A DNA stretch of 64,000 bases from JANWHQ01 sp963775275 (GTDB lineage: Bacteria > Pseudomonadota > Alphaproteobacteria > Caulobacterales > Caulobacteraceae). Every line of letters starts with the position of its first letter. The stretch's first letter is position 1. Made by a program: the position numbers and the translations under genes. Below, piece after piece: positions 43,617 through 53,647 of this stretch. The stretch covers positions 3,410,001 to 3,474,000 of the forward strand of contig CAVZII010000005.1 in assembly GCA_963775275.1 (NCBI GenBank). Reading direction: 5' to 3'. The notes below the pieces were generated by a model. It was given only the letters and a program-made list of their open reading frames with translations. It was not told where the DNA came from and ran no database searches.

Positions 43617-45954
43617 TCAGAGGCGCTCGGAGAAGCTCACGCCCCAGACGGCCGGCTCGCCCACGAAGCGCGAGGCGGCGTCGCCGGCGACGAAGACGTT
43701 GCTCCAGTAGTAGGTGTCGGCGACGTTCTTGCCCCAGGCCCACAGGCGGTAGCGGCCGTCGCCGAGGGTCACGCCGGCGCGCACGTCCAGAAGGCTGTAA
43801 CCCTTGATCCGCATCAGCTCGAGCTCGCCGAGCCCGGCATAGCTCTGGCTGTCGTAGGTCAGGGACGCGCCCACGAAGCCTTCGAGGCCGGCGCGGAGCG
43901 GGCGCTCGTAGTCGACGGCGGCCACGACCTGCCACTTCGGCGAGAACGGAAAGGTCGTGCCCGACTGGTCGCCATAATGGGCGAGCGCGTCGAAGCCGGT
44001 GAACCGGTCGATGTTGGTGTCCACATAGGTGGCCGCCGCGTCGACGGTCAGCCCGTCGACCGGACGTGCGACCAGTTGCGCCTCGGCGCCGACCACATGC
44101 GATTTCGGGATGGAAACCAGGGCCTGGAGGGGGCCGAAGTTCGGATCGAGCTCGGCGCCGCGGAGCTGCTTGTCGCGATAGTCGTAGTAGAAGGCCGCCA
44201 ACGTCACCTGGAGCCGCTGGTCGAATAGCTGCGCCTTCACACCGGCCTCGTAGGCCAGGAGCGACTCCTGCGGCACCGGCTTGAACTGCGACACCGTGGC
44301 GGCGGCCAGCACCGGCGCCGCGCCGGCCTTATAGCCTCGGCTGATGTTGGCGTAGACCAGCACCCCGGGCCGCGGCGTCCAATCGATCCCCGCCCGCCAG
44401 GAGACGCTGTCCTGGTCCAAGGTGGCGTGGACATTCGCGACCGGCTTCAGCTGGAAGTCGACCACGTAGCACTGGCCGAGCCGGGTCGGCGGCGGCGCCC
44501 CGGCCCTGAACAGGTTCCAGAACCTTGTAAACCCGTCGGTGGTGTCGATCGCGCAGTTGTCGAACGTGCGGTTGTCGCGGTTGTAGCGCAGCGCGCCTTC
44601 GAGCGAGATGCGGTCGCTGAGGTCGTACGCCACACGTCCGAACACCCCGAGGGTCAGCGCATGCAGGCGACTCGTGTATCGGGTCGAGTCGGCGATCGCC
44701 AAGGGGTCCACCGCCTGGAAGATGTGGCTCACGCTGTTGTCGCTGTTGTAGGCCACGGGATCGTCGCGCGTCGCCTCATGCTCGATGTTGCCCCCCGCCA
44801 GCCAGGACAGCCGCCCGCGCCGCCCCGTGGCGCGCACCTCCTGGAAGAAGGAGTTCACACGCCCGCCACGGTCGATCTCCTCGCTCAGGTGGAAGGGCGT
44901 GCCGTCCGGATCCTCGCCGTAGTTCATCCGGAAGAGGGCGACGGAGGTCAGGGAGGTGAGGGTGACGTCGTCGCCGAGCCCGAGATCGTTGCGCCAGGCC
45001 AAGTGATAGAGGTTGGTGTCGCTGGCGTACGGAAATGGCTGGCTCGCGCCCTCGATCACCGGGGTCCAGTCCGCGGCCCTGGGCTTGGTCACGATGGAAG
45101 GCGGCCAGCCCGGGCGAAAGCGCCGGGATGGTGATCAGTGGACGGATGAACTGCGCCGCCTCGGAGTCGGACCCGTCATGGGTGATCGTCAGCGTCAGCC
45201 GCGAGTCCAGGCGCCTGGTCGCGCGCCAGTCCAGCGTCACCCGCGCCTGCAGGGTCGAGATCCGCCCCAGAGTGTCGCCGGGGCGCGTGATGCTCTGTTG
45301 CCAGCCGTTCCCGCGGCTTCCCTGTACCGCCACGCGGGCATCGAGATGGTCGGCGAGCGGTCCGGAGACGAACCCGTCCAGCCGAAGGCGCTCGAAGCTG
45401 CCGTATGTGGCGTCGACGCCCTGCGAGAACGCCGCGGTCGGCTTGGCCGCGATGTAGTTCACGGCCCCGCCGGTGGCGTTTTCGCCGAAGAGCGTGCCCT
45501 GCGGCCCCTTGAGCACCTCCACCCGCGCCAGGTCGAAGCCCACCAGCCGCGTCATCGCCGGATAGGCCAGCGGCGCCTCGTCAACATAGATCGTCACCGC
45601 GCCCGGAGAGGCGAGGTCGCTGTTGAAGAAGCCGACGCCGCGCAAGGTGAAGGAGGTCGAGTTGAAGGCGCTGTGCTGGATCGTCAGGCCCGGCGTCAGC
45701 CGGTTCAGGTCCTCCACCGAGTCGATGCCGCGCGCCCGCAAGGACGCGCCGCTCGCCGCGCTGATCGACATGCCTACCGTGTCGGCGGGCTGCTCCTGCT
45801 TTTGGGCGGTGACCACCACCTCGGAGAGAGGCGAAGCCTTCGCGGCGGCCGCCCGCGCCGAACTCAGCAGCGTGAGCGCGCTCACCGCCCCGAACAGACC
45901 GGCAAGCAGGCCCGGCGGCTCCTCGCCATCGCCTTCCCAGTGTGTCCAACCCAA
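43617..45954 (-). pseudogene. TonB-dependent receptor with one frameshift
   Basis: The first frame (from 45954) has a signal-like segment (LLAGLFGAVSALTLLSSARA), then SEVVVTAQKQEQ as a TonB-box region and the plug domain with SFTLRGVGFFNSDLASPGAV, VEVLKGPQGTLFGENATGGAVNY. Near 45095 the coding signal moves to another frame, which gives the barrel strands through VLVYANISRGYKAGAAPV, LTYDSQSYAGLG and YSLLDVRAGVTL to the end at 43617. Together about 770 residues. The family imports siderophores, vitamin B12 or carbohydrates across the outer membrane using TonB. Ligand cannot be told. An ATACC box lies 36 bp upstream of the annotated ATG, in the same orientation. Confidence 0.85.
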
Positions 45955-45989
45955 TGCCGGGGCCCTACTTCGTGGTCCGGACGTGTTCT

Positions 45990-46004
45990 ATTGGACTTTG
46001 GTAT
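45990..46004 (-). promoter_or_regulatory. ATACC-N3-GTCCAAT box upstream of the TonB receptor
   Basis: On the minus strand the bases read ATACCAAAGTCCAAT, a perfect match to the consensus built from this window. It precedes the TonB-dependent receptor start (45954) by 36 bp in the same direction. It is also 60 bp upstream of the divergent kinase remnant. Confidence 0.55.
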
Positions 46005-46117
46005 CGACGCCGCGCCCTCACGCCGGCGTCGGAATACCGTCGAGCACCGATCGATGACTGAGGGATGGTGAGCGAACCGACGCAGAGGACGTAGGGACGC
46101 CGTTCGACTTCGGGGGC

Positions 46118-48190
46118 GTGGTGGAGGCGCTGCCCGGGCTGGTCTGGACCACGACGGACGACGGCGACTGCGATTACGTCAACGCCGGCTGGCGCGACTA
46201 CACGGGCCTCGCCCTGCCCGCGGCTGCTGGGCAGGGCTGGCGGGCCGCGCTGCACGCGGAGGATCGCGCCATCCTGCGGGACACCTGGGCCGAGATCCGG
46301 CTCACCGGCGAGGCGAAGGAAATACTCTGTCCGGCTTCGCCGCGCCAACGGGGAGCACCGCTGGTTCACCCTGTGCCCCGCCGTGCACGACGCCGACGGC
46401 GGGCGCCGTTGGTGCTGGCTCGGGATAAACGCCGACGAAGGACCGGTCACAGACGGGCGACTGCGGCGTCTTTTCGACATGCTCCCGCTCCAGGCCGCCT
46501 TCCTCGATCAGGCCGGCAGGTCGGAATTCAGCAACCGCCAGCTCCTCGAAGACTATGACATGACCACGGAGGAGCTGGTCGCCTGGCAGACCTCCGGGGC
46601 CATCCACGTCGACGACCATCCGATCGTCCACCAACAGCTCGCCCGGCTGCTGGCCACCGCGCGAGATGTTCGATGCGACCGTGCGCATGCACTACAAGGA
46701 CGGCGGCTATCGCTGGATAGCGTTTCCGTAGGGACCCTGCCGCGACACCCACGGCAACATCGCCCGCTACGTCACCGTCCAGTCGGATGTCCACGACCTC
46801 GAGCGCGCCGAGGATCTGGGCAGTTGAGGATGACCACCTGGAAATGGTGGCTCGCGGAGAGCTCCTGGGAGATGTGCTCGACACCCTGCGCCAGGCGGTG
46901 GAGGCCCTGTGCAGCGCCGCGTCCGGCGCGCTGTTCCTTGTCTCCGACGGCGGCCAAGGCCTTCAGATCGCTTCGGTCGCCGGCGACGTTCCCAGTCCGG
47001 CGCTCGACGGGGCGGCCCTCGACGAAGGGGCAACAGCGCTCGCCCTGGCCGCGCTGCGGTGGGCGCACGCGCGTCCGCCATTCTCGCGGGCCCGTCGTCC
47101 GAATCTCGCTGGGCGGGAACAAGCTGGCTCAGACATGGCGAACGCCGGTTTCTCCGGCTGCGTCGCCCTCCCGATCCTCTCTCCGCGGGGCGAAGCCTCC
47201 GGAGTGATCGCCATCCATAGGCGCGCAGCCGCCGCGCCCTCGGACGCAGGATCCGGAAGTGATGGAACCGCTTCGCCAAGATCGCCGGGATCGCCATCGA
47301 GCGGGCGCGCGCGGACGAGGCGCTGATCCAGGCTCGGCGCGGGCAGCCCGCTCGACGTCGCGCGCGGTCTCGCGACGCTGAACGCCGACGACGGGGTCCA
47401 TATCGCCCATGCAGGTGAGCCGAGCCCCTGTCCGGAATCCCTGACCCACGCGAGCACCTGCGTGTGCGGATGCGCTGGCTCGCCGACCCTCCCGGATGGG
47501 GCCTGCCGCCGCCGCGACGGTTCGGCTGGACGCACTCGCGGGGGCTGCCGCAGCGCGCCAGAGACGTCGTCAGCCGGCTTGCGGGCGATGTTCACGGCAA
47601 AGGCGCCGAGCATGGAGAAGGTGGGATCTCGAACGGCGCGGCGCGGGAGGCGATGGACCCTGTCGGGCGGCGGAACCCTCAAGAGGGCCGCGCGCGCCTG
47701 CAGACGAGATCCGCGGCGGGACCGGGCCCGCATGGAGCGGCTGGACCGGGTCCAGCTGCTGCAGGTCATCCTGAACCTCTTGCCGAACGCGGTCGACGCC
47801 ATGGCCGAGGTCGAGGATCGCCGACGGTCTCTCCTGGTCGAGACGGACTCGCCTGGACGACGGCGTGCGCCAGGTTGACGTAGTTCGGGACTTCCGGCAC
47901 GGGCGTGGAGGCGGACGCCATCGAGCAGACTGCTCCAGCCTGGTCGACTCGAGCGAGGAGGACGGAACGGGGACCGGCCTGTTCGATCTGCTCGACTTCG
48001 AATTCACTGCGAGAGCCACGGCGGACGCATCTGGGCGAGCGCCAACGAAGACGGGCCGGGAGCCACGTTCGCCTTCGATCTTCCCGCCGCCGCGGACCAA
48101 CTCCCCGAAGCCAGCGCGTCCCGGTCGGCCGCAGCGTTTTCAAATGCTCCTCGATCCGCCTGTCCGAGGGGCCCGGGAACCTCAAGATAG
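46118..48190 (+). pseudogene. PAS-PAS-GAF sensor histidine kinase, heavily frameshifted
   Basis: Successive frames encode a PAS domain (LPGLVWTTTDDGDCDYVNAG, then RANGEHRWFTLCPAV), a second PAS (AFLDQAGRSEFSNRQLLEDY and YKDGGYRWIAF), a GAF domain (ALCSAASGALFLVSDGGQGL, FSGCVALPILSPRGEASGV) and a kinase core. The core shows VVSRLRAMF-like sequence, DRVQLLQVILNLLPNAVDAM (the N box) and, near the end, GGRIWASANEDGPGATFAFD, a G2-type lid and last strand. At least six frame changes are required, and the histidine box region around 47290-47450 is not readable. It would sense a small signal or redox state and phosphorylate a regulator, perhaps one of those at 53.6-54.7 kb. The start is uncertain (GTG 46118, or ATG 46065 with another shift). 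Confidence 0.72.
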
Positions 48191-48305
48191 TCGGGTGCTT
48201 TCGGGTCCGGCCCGGTCATACCAATGTGCAGGTGGCGAGCCCGGCGCTCGCGATGGCATAGGCTGCGTGACCGAGGCTCAGACGCTGGAGGGCGAGGACG
48301 CGAGG

Positions 48306-48881
48306 ATGGCTGACAAAGTGCTGGTGTTCTACGGTTCGTACCGGTCCGACCGCGTCGGCGTGCGTCTGGCGGACTACGCCTTCGTCAAGGGCCTTCGAAC
48401 GCGCGGCGCCGACGCCGAACTGGTCGACGCCAAGGCAGTCGGTTTGCCCATGCTCGACCGGATGTACAAGGAGTCCACCCGAAGGGGGCGGCTCCTGCTT
48501 CCGATGGAAGACCGGTCGGGAGGATCCGCAGCGCCGATGCTTTCGTCTCTGTCGTGACCGGCGAGTACAACTGGGGCCCGCAACCGGGGTTGAAGAACCT
48601 CACCGACCATTTCCTCGAGGGGTGGTTTGGCGACCGGCCGCCATCGTCAGCTATTCGGCGGGTCGCTTTTCCGCGCCCGCTCCGGCACGGCGTGGCATCA
48701 CCATCCTGTCCGAGATGGGGATCGTGGTTGTTTCGAGCACCGTCGCGGTCGGGCCGATCGCGCAGACGTTAGATGCCCAGGGCAACCCGATCGGAACCGG
48801 CGCCGTTAGGCGCGGAAGGCCTTCGGCCGCGTCGCGGATGACCTGGCCTGGTGGACCCAGCGGCCCGCGACCAGCGCCTGA
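48306..48881 (+). pseudogene. NAD(P)H-dependent FMN reductase, frameshifted
   Basis: The ATG at 48306 starts ADKVLVFYGSYRSDRVGVRL, the flavodoxin-like phosphate loop of the NADPH-dependent FMN reductase family (PF03358), then LVDAKAVGLPMLDRMYKE. Other frames continue VTGEYNWGPQPGLKNLTDHF, the conserved PEYNxxxPGxLKNxxD element, AAIVSYSAGRFS, LSEMGIVVVSSTVAVG and finally VADDLAWWTQRP up to a TGA at 48881. Three or four indels are needed to join them. Intact relatives reduce FMN or quinones and protect against oxidative stress. A weaker ATACC box (ATACCAATGTGCAGG at 48218-48232) lies 74 bp upstream. Confidence 0.75.
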
Positions 48882-48966
48882 GGCAAGCTCCGCCCTCTTA
48901 GCCGCCTGGCCCGGCCGCCCCACGGGGCTTGATCGCCTTGCCGCGCGGCATGCGACGCCGGGGGCC

Positions 48967-49608
48967 TCAGCGGTTCAGCGCCTTCGGACCGCTGACGAAG
49001 CGATTGCCCAGGGCGTAGAACGCAGGCCCGGCTCGCCTCCTTTGAGAGCCCGATCCGGACGCGGGTTCGTATTTCACGGGCGGGCGAACGTCGTGCGCGA
49101 CCCCACAAGGGCCCGGCCCGGGGAAGGTCGACGCCGTCCAGGCGGCGATCGATCTGCAACGCCATGGCCAGACGCCCGGGTCCGCGGGCCAGATCCCGCA
49201 GGTCCTGCACGCGCCGGTTCCGCCGCATCGTTTCGACACCCTGGAGCGGCTCCAGCGCCCTGATCAGGACGCCCGCGCCGACGCCGGCGGCCTCGCTTGA
49301 AACGTTGAGCACGTAGGAAACGCCGTAGGCGAGGTAGACATACGCGTGCCCGCGGGCAAGGAAGAGGGCGCGGTCGCGCGGTGGCGTCTCGCCGCGATAC
49401 GTATGGCCCGCAGCGCGCGACCGGATAGGCCTCGGTCTCGACAATTCGCCCGCTGAGCACGGCTTCAGGCGTCACCCGCACGACGAGCTTGCCGATCAGT
49501 GCCGCGCAAGTTCGACGGTGTCGAGGGGGAAGCCGACCGCGTGACCACGTCATATGTCCGGCCCGTCATCGCCGGCGCTCCTTGCGACCTGTCCAACGAA
49601 AGCGGCAT
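48967..49608 (-). pseudogene. 3-methyladenine (alkyladenine) DNA glycosylase, frameshifted
   Basis: A minus-strand gene of the Mpg/AAG family read across several frames: PLSLDRS at the N end, LIGKLVVRVTPEAVLSGRIV with the catalytic Glu in VETEAYPV, AGHTYRGETPPRDRALFLAR, a long clean stretch HAYVYLAYGVSYVLNVSSEA and GVGAGVLIRALEPLQGVETM, then ARGPGRLAMALQIDRRLDG, and GLSKEASRA with RFVSGPKALNR at the end. About four indels interrupt it, and the segment between the N-terminal PLSLDRS and LIGK is not family-like. The enzyme removes alkylated purines from DNA as the first step of base-excision repair. Confidence 0.75.
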
Positions 49609-49968
49609 CGGAAGCCCGGGCATGCCGTCCCCTGGCGATGCCGAGGACTGCATCCTTCTGAAGTCGTCGTCGGCGCAGGAAGGTTCATCAATCGCACGAA
49701 GATGGCGGCCGCGGTTGGGGGCCGCGGCCTCGCGGCCTCGCGGCCGCTGCGGCCGATACGATGGTGTCCACGATACCTACGTCCAATCGAAACCTCGCGG
49801 CAGAGCTGAACAGGTAGGCGGCGCCGGCTCCTCCTGCCCGGAGAGGGCGCCTATGATTTTTCAGAAGCGAGGGGCGTCGTGTCGCCGACAACCACCTGGA
49901 GCAGTCCACTCTGCAAGAGCCGGGATGAGCGGGCCTTCGGCCATCTTCCCGAACACCGGAGCCAAGCC
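49609..49968. other. Intergenic stretch with GC palindromes and an ATACC box
   Basis: This 360-bp stretch separates the glycosylase remnant from the HWE-type kinase. It holds a block of overlapping GGCCGCGGCC/CGCGGCC palindromes at about 49708-49755, able to form alternative hairpins, and the ATACC box at 49773-49787. The rest shows no convincing reading frame; a GTG at 49879 would extend the kinase N terminus by 30 unremarkable residues. Confidence 0.4.
49773..49787 (+). promoter_or_regulatory. ATACC-N3-GTCCAAT box upstream of the HWE-type kinase
   Basis: ATACCTACGTCCAAT on the plus strand is a perfect match to the consensus. The next plus-strand gene starts at 49969 (or GTG 49879). Three upstream bases (ACG) and the following CGAAA are not shared with the other copies. 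Confidence 0.55.
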
Positions 49969-50634
49969 ATGCTGGCGTCCATGGAGCGTCGCGCGCGCCC
50001 TGCCAACGAAGGGGCTTGGCTCCTCCTCGCGGAGCTGAACCATCGCATCTGCAATGAGCTGCAGGCTGCGCTGTCGGCTTTGCGCCTCGCCCGGCGCGGC
50101 CTGGGCTCGGTGGAGCCGCTACGGTTCATCGACGAGGCGACGCTTCGGCTCGAGGCCTTCGGGCGTGAGCACAACCTCCTGGATCGCCAACGACGACAGG
50201 AACCCCTGTCGCAGCGGCTGGAGGCTTTGTGCCGGGCGATCTCGGTCGCCAGGGCGGCGCCGGCAGGGAATCCATGTCTCGCTGACACTGGACGGCGTGA
50301 CCATCGATGAAGAGACCGCATGGACGGTCTGTGTCGTGGCGTCCGAACTGATGACCAACGCCTTCAAGCACGCCTTTACGCCGGGCCTGCCCGGCACGGT
50401 GAGCGTGGCTCTGAGGCAGGATGGGGAATGGCTGCTTCTCACCGTGGCCGACGACGGCGTTGGCGGCCTGGCCCGCTGTCGATCCGAGGAGCCGATCCTG
50501 GAGACGCGGGGGTTCGGCTCGGGAATCATCGCCGAGCTCGCCGAGCGCCTGGGCGGCTTCATGACCCGCGAGGCTGGACCGACGGCACCACGGCGACCTT
50601 CGGGGTCCCAGTGGCGTCGAGGATCCAACGATGA
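49969..50634 (+). pseudogene. HWE/HisKA_2-type sensor histidine kinase, two frameshifts
   Basis: An ATG seven bases after GGAG opens a short N terminus and the phosphoacceptor motif LLLAELNHRICNELQAALSA, with the His in the ELNHR box used by HisKA_2/HWE kinases. One indel near 50262-50272 leads to a new frame with GVTIDEETAWTVCVVASELMTNAFKHAF (written here as two joined parts, the N box being SELMTNAFKHAF), LLTVADDGVG and GFGSGIIAELAERLGG. A second near 50580 restores TTATFGVPVASRIQR. No input domain precedes the His box, so it probably takes signals from a partner protein. Stop overlaps an ATG at 50631. Confidence 0.7.
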
Positions 50635-50728
50635 CGAGGGCCGACGTCCTGACGGTCGGGCATGCCGCGCCCGGACCGCAATCCGCTGCAGCGCGCTGCG
50701 AAGACGAATTTCGAATTGGAGACCTGTG

Positions 50729-51192
50729 ATGTCGGGTGCGAGCCAAGTGCAGGTTGGCCGAACGACCTACTTCATGCCGCCGCAGGCTGGATTCAGCGTG
50801 GCGCATTTCCTTACGGTCGCCGACATCGATCGATCGGTCCGGTTTATGAAACGGTGTTCGGAGGTCGCGTTCTCAGCACCGGCGACAGCAGCGGCGCCCC
50901 AGGGTACGTCGAGATCGCGAACACGTGGCTCATCGTCAACGTCGGGGGCGGTCCGACCCCCGACAAGCCATCGGTGACGCTGCGTCCGCCCCCGGCCCCG
51001 GGTTCAGTCAGCAGCTTCATGAACATCCGGGTGGCGGATATCCATGCCTGTTACGAACTGTGGCGATCCCGAGGGGCCGACTTCATCACGCCGCCGAAGG
51101 ACAAGTACGGGGAGACGCGTTGCTACATTCGCGATCCGGACGGCTACATCATCGAGGTCGGCGAAAGTAAGCCTGGTTTCGCCTACGGCTGA
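50729..51192 (+). pseudogene. VOC-superfamily (glyoxalase-like) protein, one frameshift
   Basis: The ATG at 50729 starts GFSVAHFLTVADIDRSVRF, the first beta-alpha unit of a VOC domain. At 50845-50850 a T appears missing (GGTTTATGAA where GGTTTTATGAA is expected), and the next frame continues YETVFGGRVLSTGDSSGAPG, IANTWLIVNVGGGP, SFMNIRVADIHACYELW and RCYIRDPDGYIIEVGES. This ends in the conserved DPDGxxxE metal-ligand segment. Repaired length is about 154 residues. VOC proteins include glyoxalases, dioxygenases and antibiotic-binding proteins, so the specific role is open. Located between a kinase and a zinc-finger gene on the same strand. Confidence 0.75.
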
Positions 51193-51230
51193 TGCGCCGG
51201 TCCGGCGGGTAGAGGAGCAGGAGAAGCCGA

Positions 51231-51527
51231 ATGACCTGTAGCCACCTTGGACTGTTCTCGACGGTCACACCTTCCACCGACGGCTGCGAGGAATGCCTGA
51301 AGCTGGGCCAGACCTGGGTGCATTTGCGGATCTGCCGTGTGTGCGGGCATGTCGGCTGCTGTGATCAGTCCATCGGCCGGCATGCCGCCAAGCACTTCCA
51401 GGCGACCGGCCATCCGGTGATGGAGGCCTATTACGAGCCCGAAGGCTGGGGCTGGTGCTACATCGACGAGGCGTTCATCGATCTCGGGGGCGATGTCACG
51501 GCCCATCCTCCAGGCTGGCGCTGGTGA
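51231..51527 (+). CDS. UBP-type zinc finger protein
   Basis: An intact 98-residue protein that is almost entirely one UBP-type zinc finger. Ligands visible in order: Cys3 and His5, CEECLKLG (two Cys), ICRVCGHVGCCDQS (four Cys), then HAAKHFQATGHPVM (histidines), ending in an acidic aromatic strand YEPEGWGWCYIDEAF. In eukaryotes this fold binds the free C terminus of ubiquitin; bacterial stand-alone versions are widespread, but their ligand is unknown. A GGAGCAGGAGAAG ribosome site precedes the ATG. It lies 38 bp after the VOC gene on the same strand, so the two may be cotranscribed. Confidence 0.85.
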   Translation: MTCSHLGLFSTVTPSTDGCEECLKLGQTWVHLRICRVCGHVGCCDQSIGRHAAKHFQATGHPVMEAYYEPEGWGWCYIDEAFIDLGGDVTAHPPGWRW

Positions 51528-51564
51528 GACGTTGGAGGGGCCGCGCGGTTCCCTTGGACCCAGG

Positions 51565-52584
51565 TCATCCGGGACCGTGGACGCCCCTCTCAGCCAGGTA
51601 GGCCGCCACTTCCGCGAGCCGGGTCGCGAAGCCCCATTCGTTGTCGTACCAGGCCGCAACGGAGAGCAGCGTTGGCCCCTGCATCGCCATGAGGGTCAGA
51701 TCGATGATCGAAGAGTGCTCGTCGCCGACGATGCGCGCCGAGGGCCATTGGTCTTCCAGCACATCCATGACCCCTTGCAGCGGCGGCGTCGTCGCCGCCT
51801 TGCGGAAGACAGCCTTTACCTCCTCCAGAACGGCCGGACGGCCAATGACGAGGTTGGCTTCCACGATGCTGCCGGTCCTGACCGGGACCCGGTAAGCCTT
51901 CCCGGTGACGGCCAGCTCGCTCCATATGAACTGCAGCGCCCGGGCCGCGCCGGAACTCGTGGGAATGATGTTCTCCGCGGCCGCCCATGAACGACTGCGG
52001 ACCCGCATGGGCTGGTCGGTGAGGGTCTGGGAGTTGGTGTAGGCGTGGACGGTCGTGAAAAGGCCCAACTCGATCCCGAAGCGTTCCCTGACGACCGCGA
52101 TCACCGGCGCGAGCGCGTTTGTCGTGCAACTGCCCATGCTGACGATCCGATGTCGCTCGGCATCGAAGGTCTCGAGATTGATCCCCGCCAGGAGGACCGC
52201 GTCGCAGTCGGCGAGCGTGGCGCTGGGGGCGCTGACCAGGACCAACCGCGCCCCGCGGTCGATGTGCGCCTGGGCGCCGGCCCTGCGCACCGCTCTGCCC
52301 GTACAGTCGACCACCAGGTCCACGCCCAGAGCGCCCCAATCGGGCAGCCCCTCGGCCGCATTCACATAGGCGATCGTCCGGCCGCCGATGCTCAGGCTCC
52401 CGTCGTCCGCCGAAACCGGCTCGGACCAGCGACCGTAGTTGCTGTCCACCTCGAAAAGGGCGGCCAAGGTGGCCGCGTCCTTCACGTCCGAAATCGCCGT
52501 CGGGCTCCAAAACCGCCTCTTCAGGGCGGCTTTCAGCGTCGTGCGGCCTATCCGCCCGAAGCCGTGGATCGCGATCCTGGCCAT
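51565..52584 (-). CDS. gap: Glyceraldehyde-3-phosphate dehydrogenase
   Basis: A 339-residue intact GAPDH. The Rossmann start is IAIHGFGRIGRTTLKAAL, the catalytic cysteine is in VSMGSCTTNALAPV (Cys153), the assisting histidine is in TTVHAYTNSQTLTD, and the phosphate-binding region is NIIPTSSGAARAL. The C-terminal SVAAWYDNEWGFATRL is standard. It oxidises glyceraldehyde 3-phosphate to 1,3-bisphosphoglycerate. The acidic or neutral residue after beta-2 that would fix NAD over NADP is not clear (SDVKDAATL). Glycolytic gap in this group usually neighbours pgk; here it sits alone among stress genes, so it may be a second copy. That is an inference. Confidence 0.9.
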   Translation of the reverse strand: MARIAIHGFGRIGRTTLKAALKRRFWSPTAISDVKDAATLAALFEVDSNYGRWSEPVSADDGSLSIGGRTIAYVNAAEGLPDWGALGVDLVVDCTGRAVRRAGAQAHIDRGARLVLVSAPSATLADCDAVLLAGINLETFDAERHRIVSMGSCTTNALAPVIAVVRERFGIELGLFTTVHAYTNSQTLTDQPMRVRSRSWAAAENIIPTSSGAARALQFIWSELAVTGKAYRVPVRTGSIVEANLVIGRPAVLEEVKAVFRKAATTPPLQGVMDVLEDQWPSARIVGDEHSSIIDLTLMAMQGPTLLSVAAWYDNEWGFATRLAEVAAYLAERGVHGPG

Positions 52585-52922
52585 GGCAGCCTCCTACGAG
52601 TCTCGCGAGGCCGGCTGGGATACCGTCCGGACCAGCTACGGCAGGACGAATCCACGGTGCAGCCAGCCCCGCACCCTTCCCCGTGCGAGGAAGATCATCG
52701 ACGTCGATTGGAGCACACGGGCCGAGGACAAACGATCAGACGATGGTGTCGCCGGCGCCTTCGGATGAAGACTTCGCTTCAGACGTAGCCATGTGGGAGT
52801 TGCCGGCGCAGGCCAATACGTAAGTGCAATGGCTCTCCGGCGCCCGGTTGCTAGTGTTCGGGCCGGCCGGCGCCCATTCGGCGGATGGCATTTCCAGCGG
52901 ATGGAGCTTCAAGGAGGCTCTC
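52585..52922. other. Divergent intergenic region between gap and the ferritin-like gene
   Basis: This 338-bp divergent region has no supported gene. It contains an ATACC-type box at 52816-52830 in the direction of the ferritin-like gene and an AAGGAGGC ribosome site directly before the 52923 ATG. ATACCGTCCGGACC near 52619 resembles the box only in its first half. No promoter for gap could be assigned with confidence. Confidence 0.4.
52816..52830 (+). promoter_or_regulatory. ATACC-type box upstream of the ferritin-like gene
   Basis: ATACGTAAGTGCAAT on the plus strand matches the consensus at 10 of 12 defined positions (C to G in ATACC, C to G in GTCC). It lies about 92 bp upstream of the ferritin-like start in the same orientation. 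Confidence 0.45.
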
Positions 52923-53477
52923 ATGGACCAGACTGTGGTCGAAGGTGCGCCTCTGACCGACATCGAAACCCTCCGGCGCCGCGCCAAGGCGAATTTGGAG
53001 AGCGGCGCCGTGACTGACAGCTATGTCGGCGACGCTGCACGGATGATCGGGATCCTGCAGGGCGTCTTGGCGACCGAGCTCGTGTGCGCCCTGCGCTATC
53101 TGCAGCATTCCATTGTGGCGACGGGCCTCGCGAGCGAGAGCGTGAAGGCGGAGTTCGCCGAACACGCCAAGGAAGAACAGCGGCACGCCATGGTGATCGC
53201 CGAAAGGATCAACCAGCTGGGCGGCGCACCAGACTTCAATCCCGCCAGCTTGGCCGATCGGTCGGCCGCGCAATACGAGACCGCGGACGACCTTGCCACC
53301 CTCATCCGCCAGAATCTCGTGGCCGAGCGGATCGCCATCGATCACTACCGCGAGCTCATCCGGCACGTCGGCGACAACGATCCGGGGACGCGAGTGATGC
53401 TGGAGTCCATCCTCACGGTCGAGGAGGAACACGCCAGCGACATGCTGGACCTCCTGTACGCTCACACAAATTCCTGA
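52923..53477 (+). CDS. Ferritin-like (bacterioferritin/Dps-related) protein
   Basis: A 184-residue, all-helical protein with the four-helix ferritin-like signature. The metal-ligand positions are ATELVCALRYLQH (helix A Glu), EFAEHAKEEQRHAMVIAERI (helix B ExxH), LVAERIAIDHYRELIRHV (helix C Glu) and VEEEHASDMLDLL (helix D ExxH). This arrangement is that of bacterioferritin-type di-iron sites, though the family belongs to the looser ferritin-like group often annotated as DUF or Dps-like. It may store iron or detoxify peroxide. AAGGAGGCTCTC precedes the ATG. An ATACC-type box lies upstream. Intact, with composition like its neighbours. Confidence 0.8.
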   Translation: MDQTVVEGAPLTDIETLRRRAKANLESGAVTDSYVGDAARMIGILQGVLATELVCALRYLQHSIVATGLASESVKAEFAEHAKEEQRHAMVIAERINQLGGAPDFNPASLADRSAAQYETADDLATLIRQNLVAERIAIDHYRELIRHVGDNDPGTRVMLESILTVEEEHASDMLDLLYAHTNS

Positions 53478-53647
53478 GGCCCGCCGCGGCGGTCGATCGC
53501 CTGCCTTGCTGGTCGTCCGAGCTGGAGCGTCCCGCACCTGGATTCCGGCCCGGGCCGTTACGGGGTGGCGCGGGAAGCGGGCGTCCGTTCACCGCTCCGC
53601 AGCATTCACGCACGGCGTCACCTTAGGACAACGCGGGGCATGGGGTC

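Noticed and set aside
52613..52630. Another ATACC box (ATACCGTCCGGACC)
   Set aside because: Only the first five bases agree; the second half and spacing do not match GTCCAAT.
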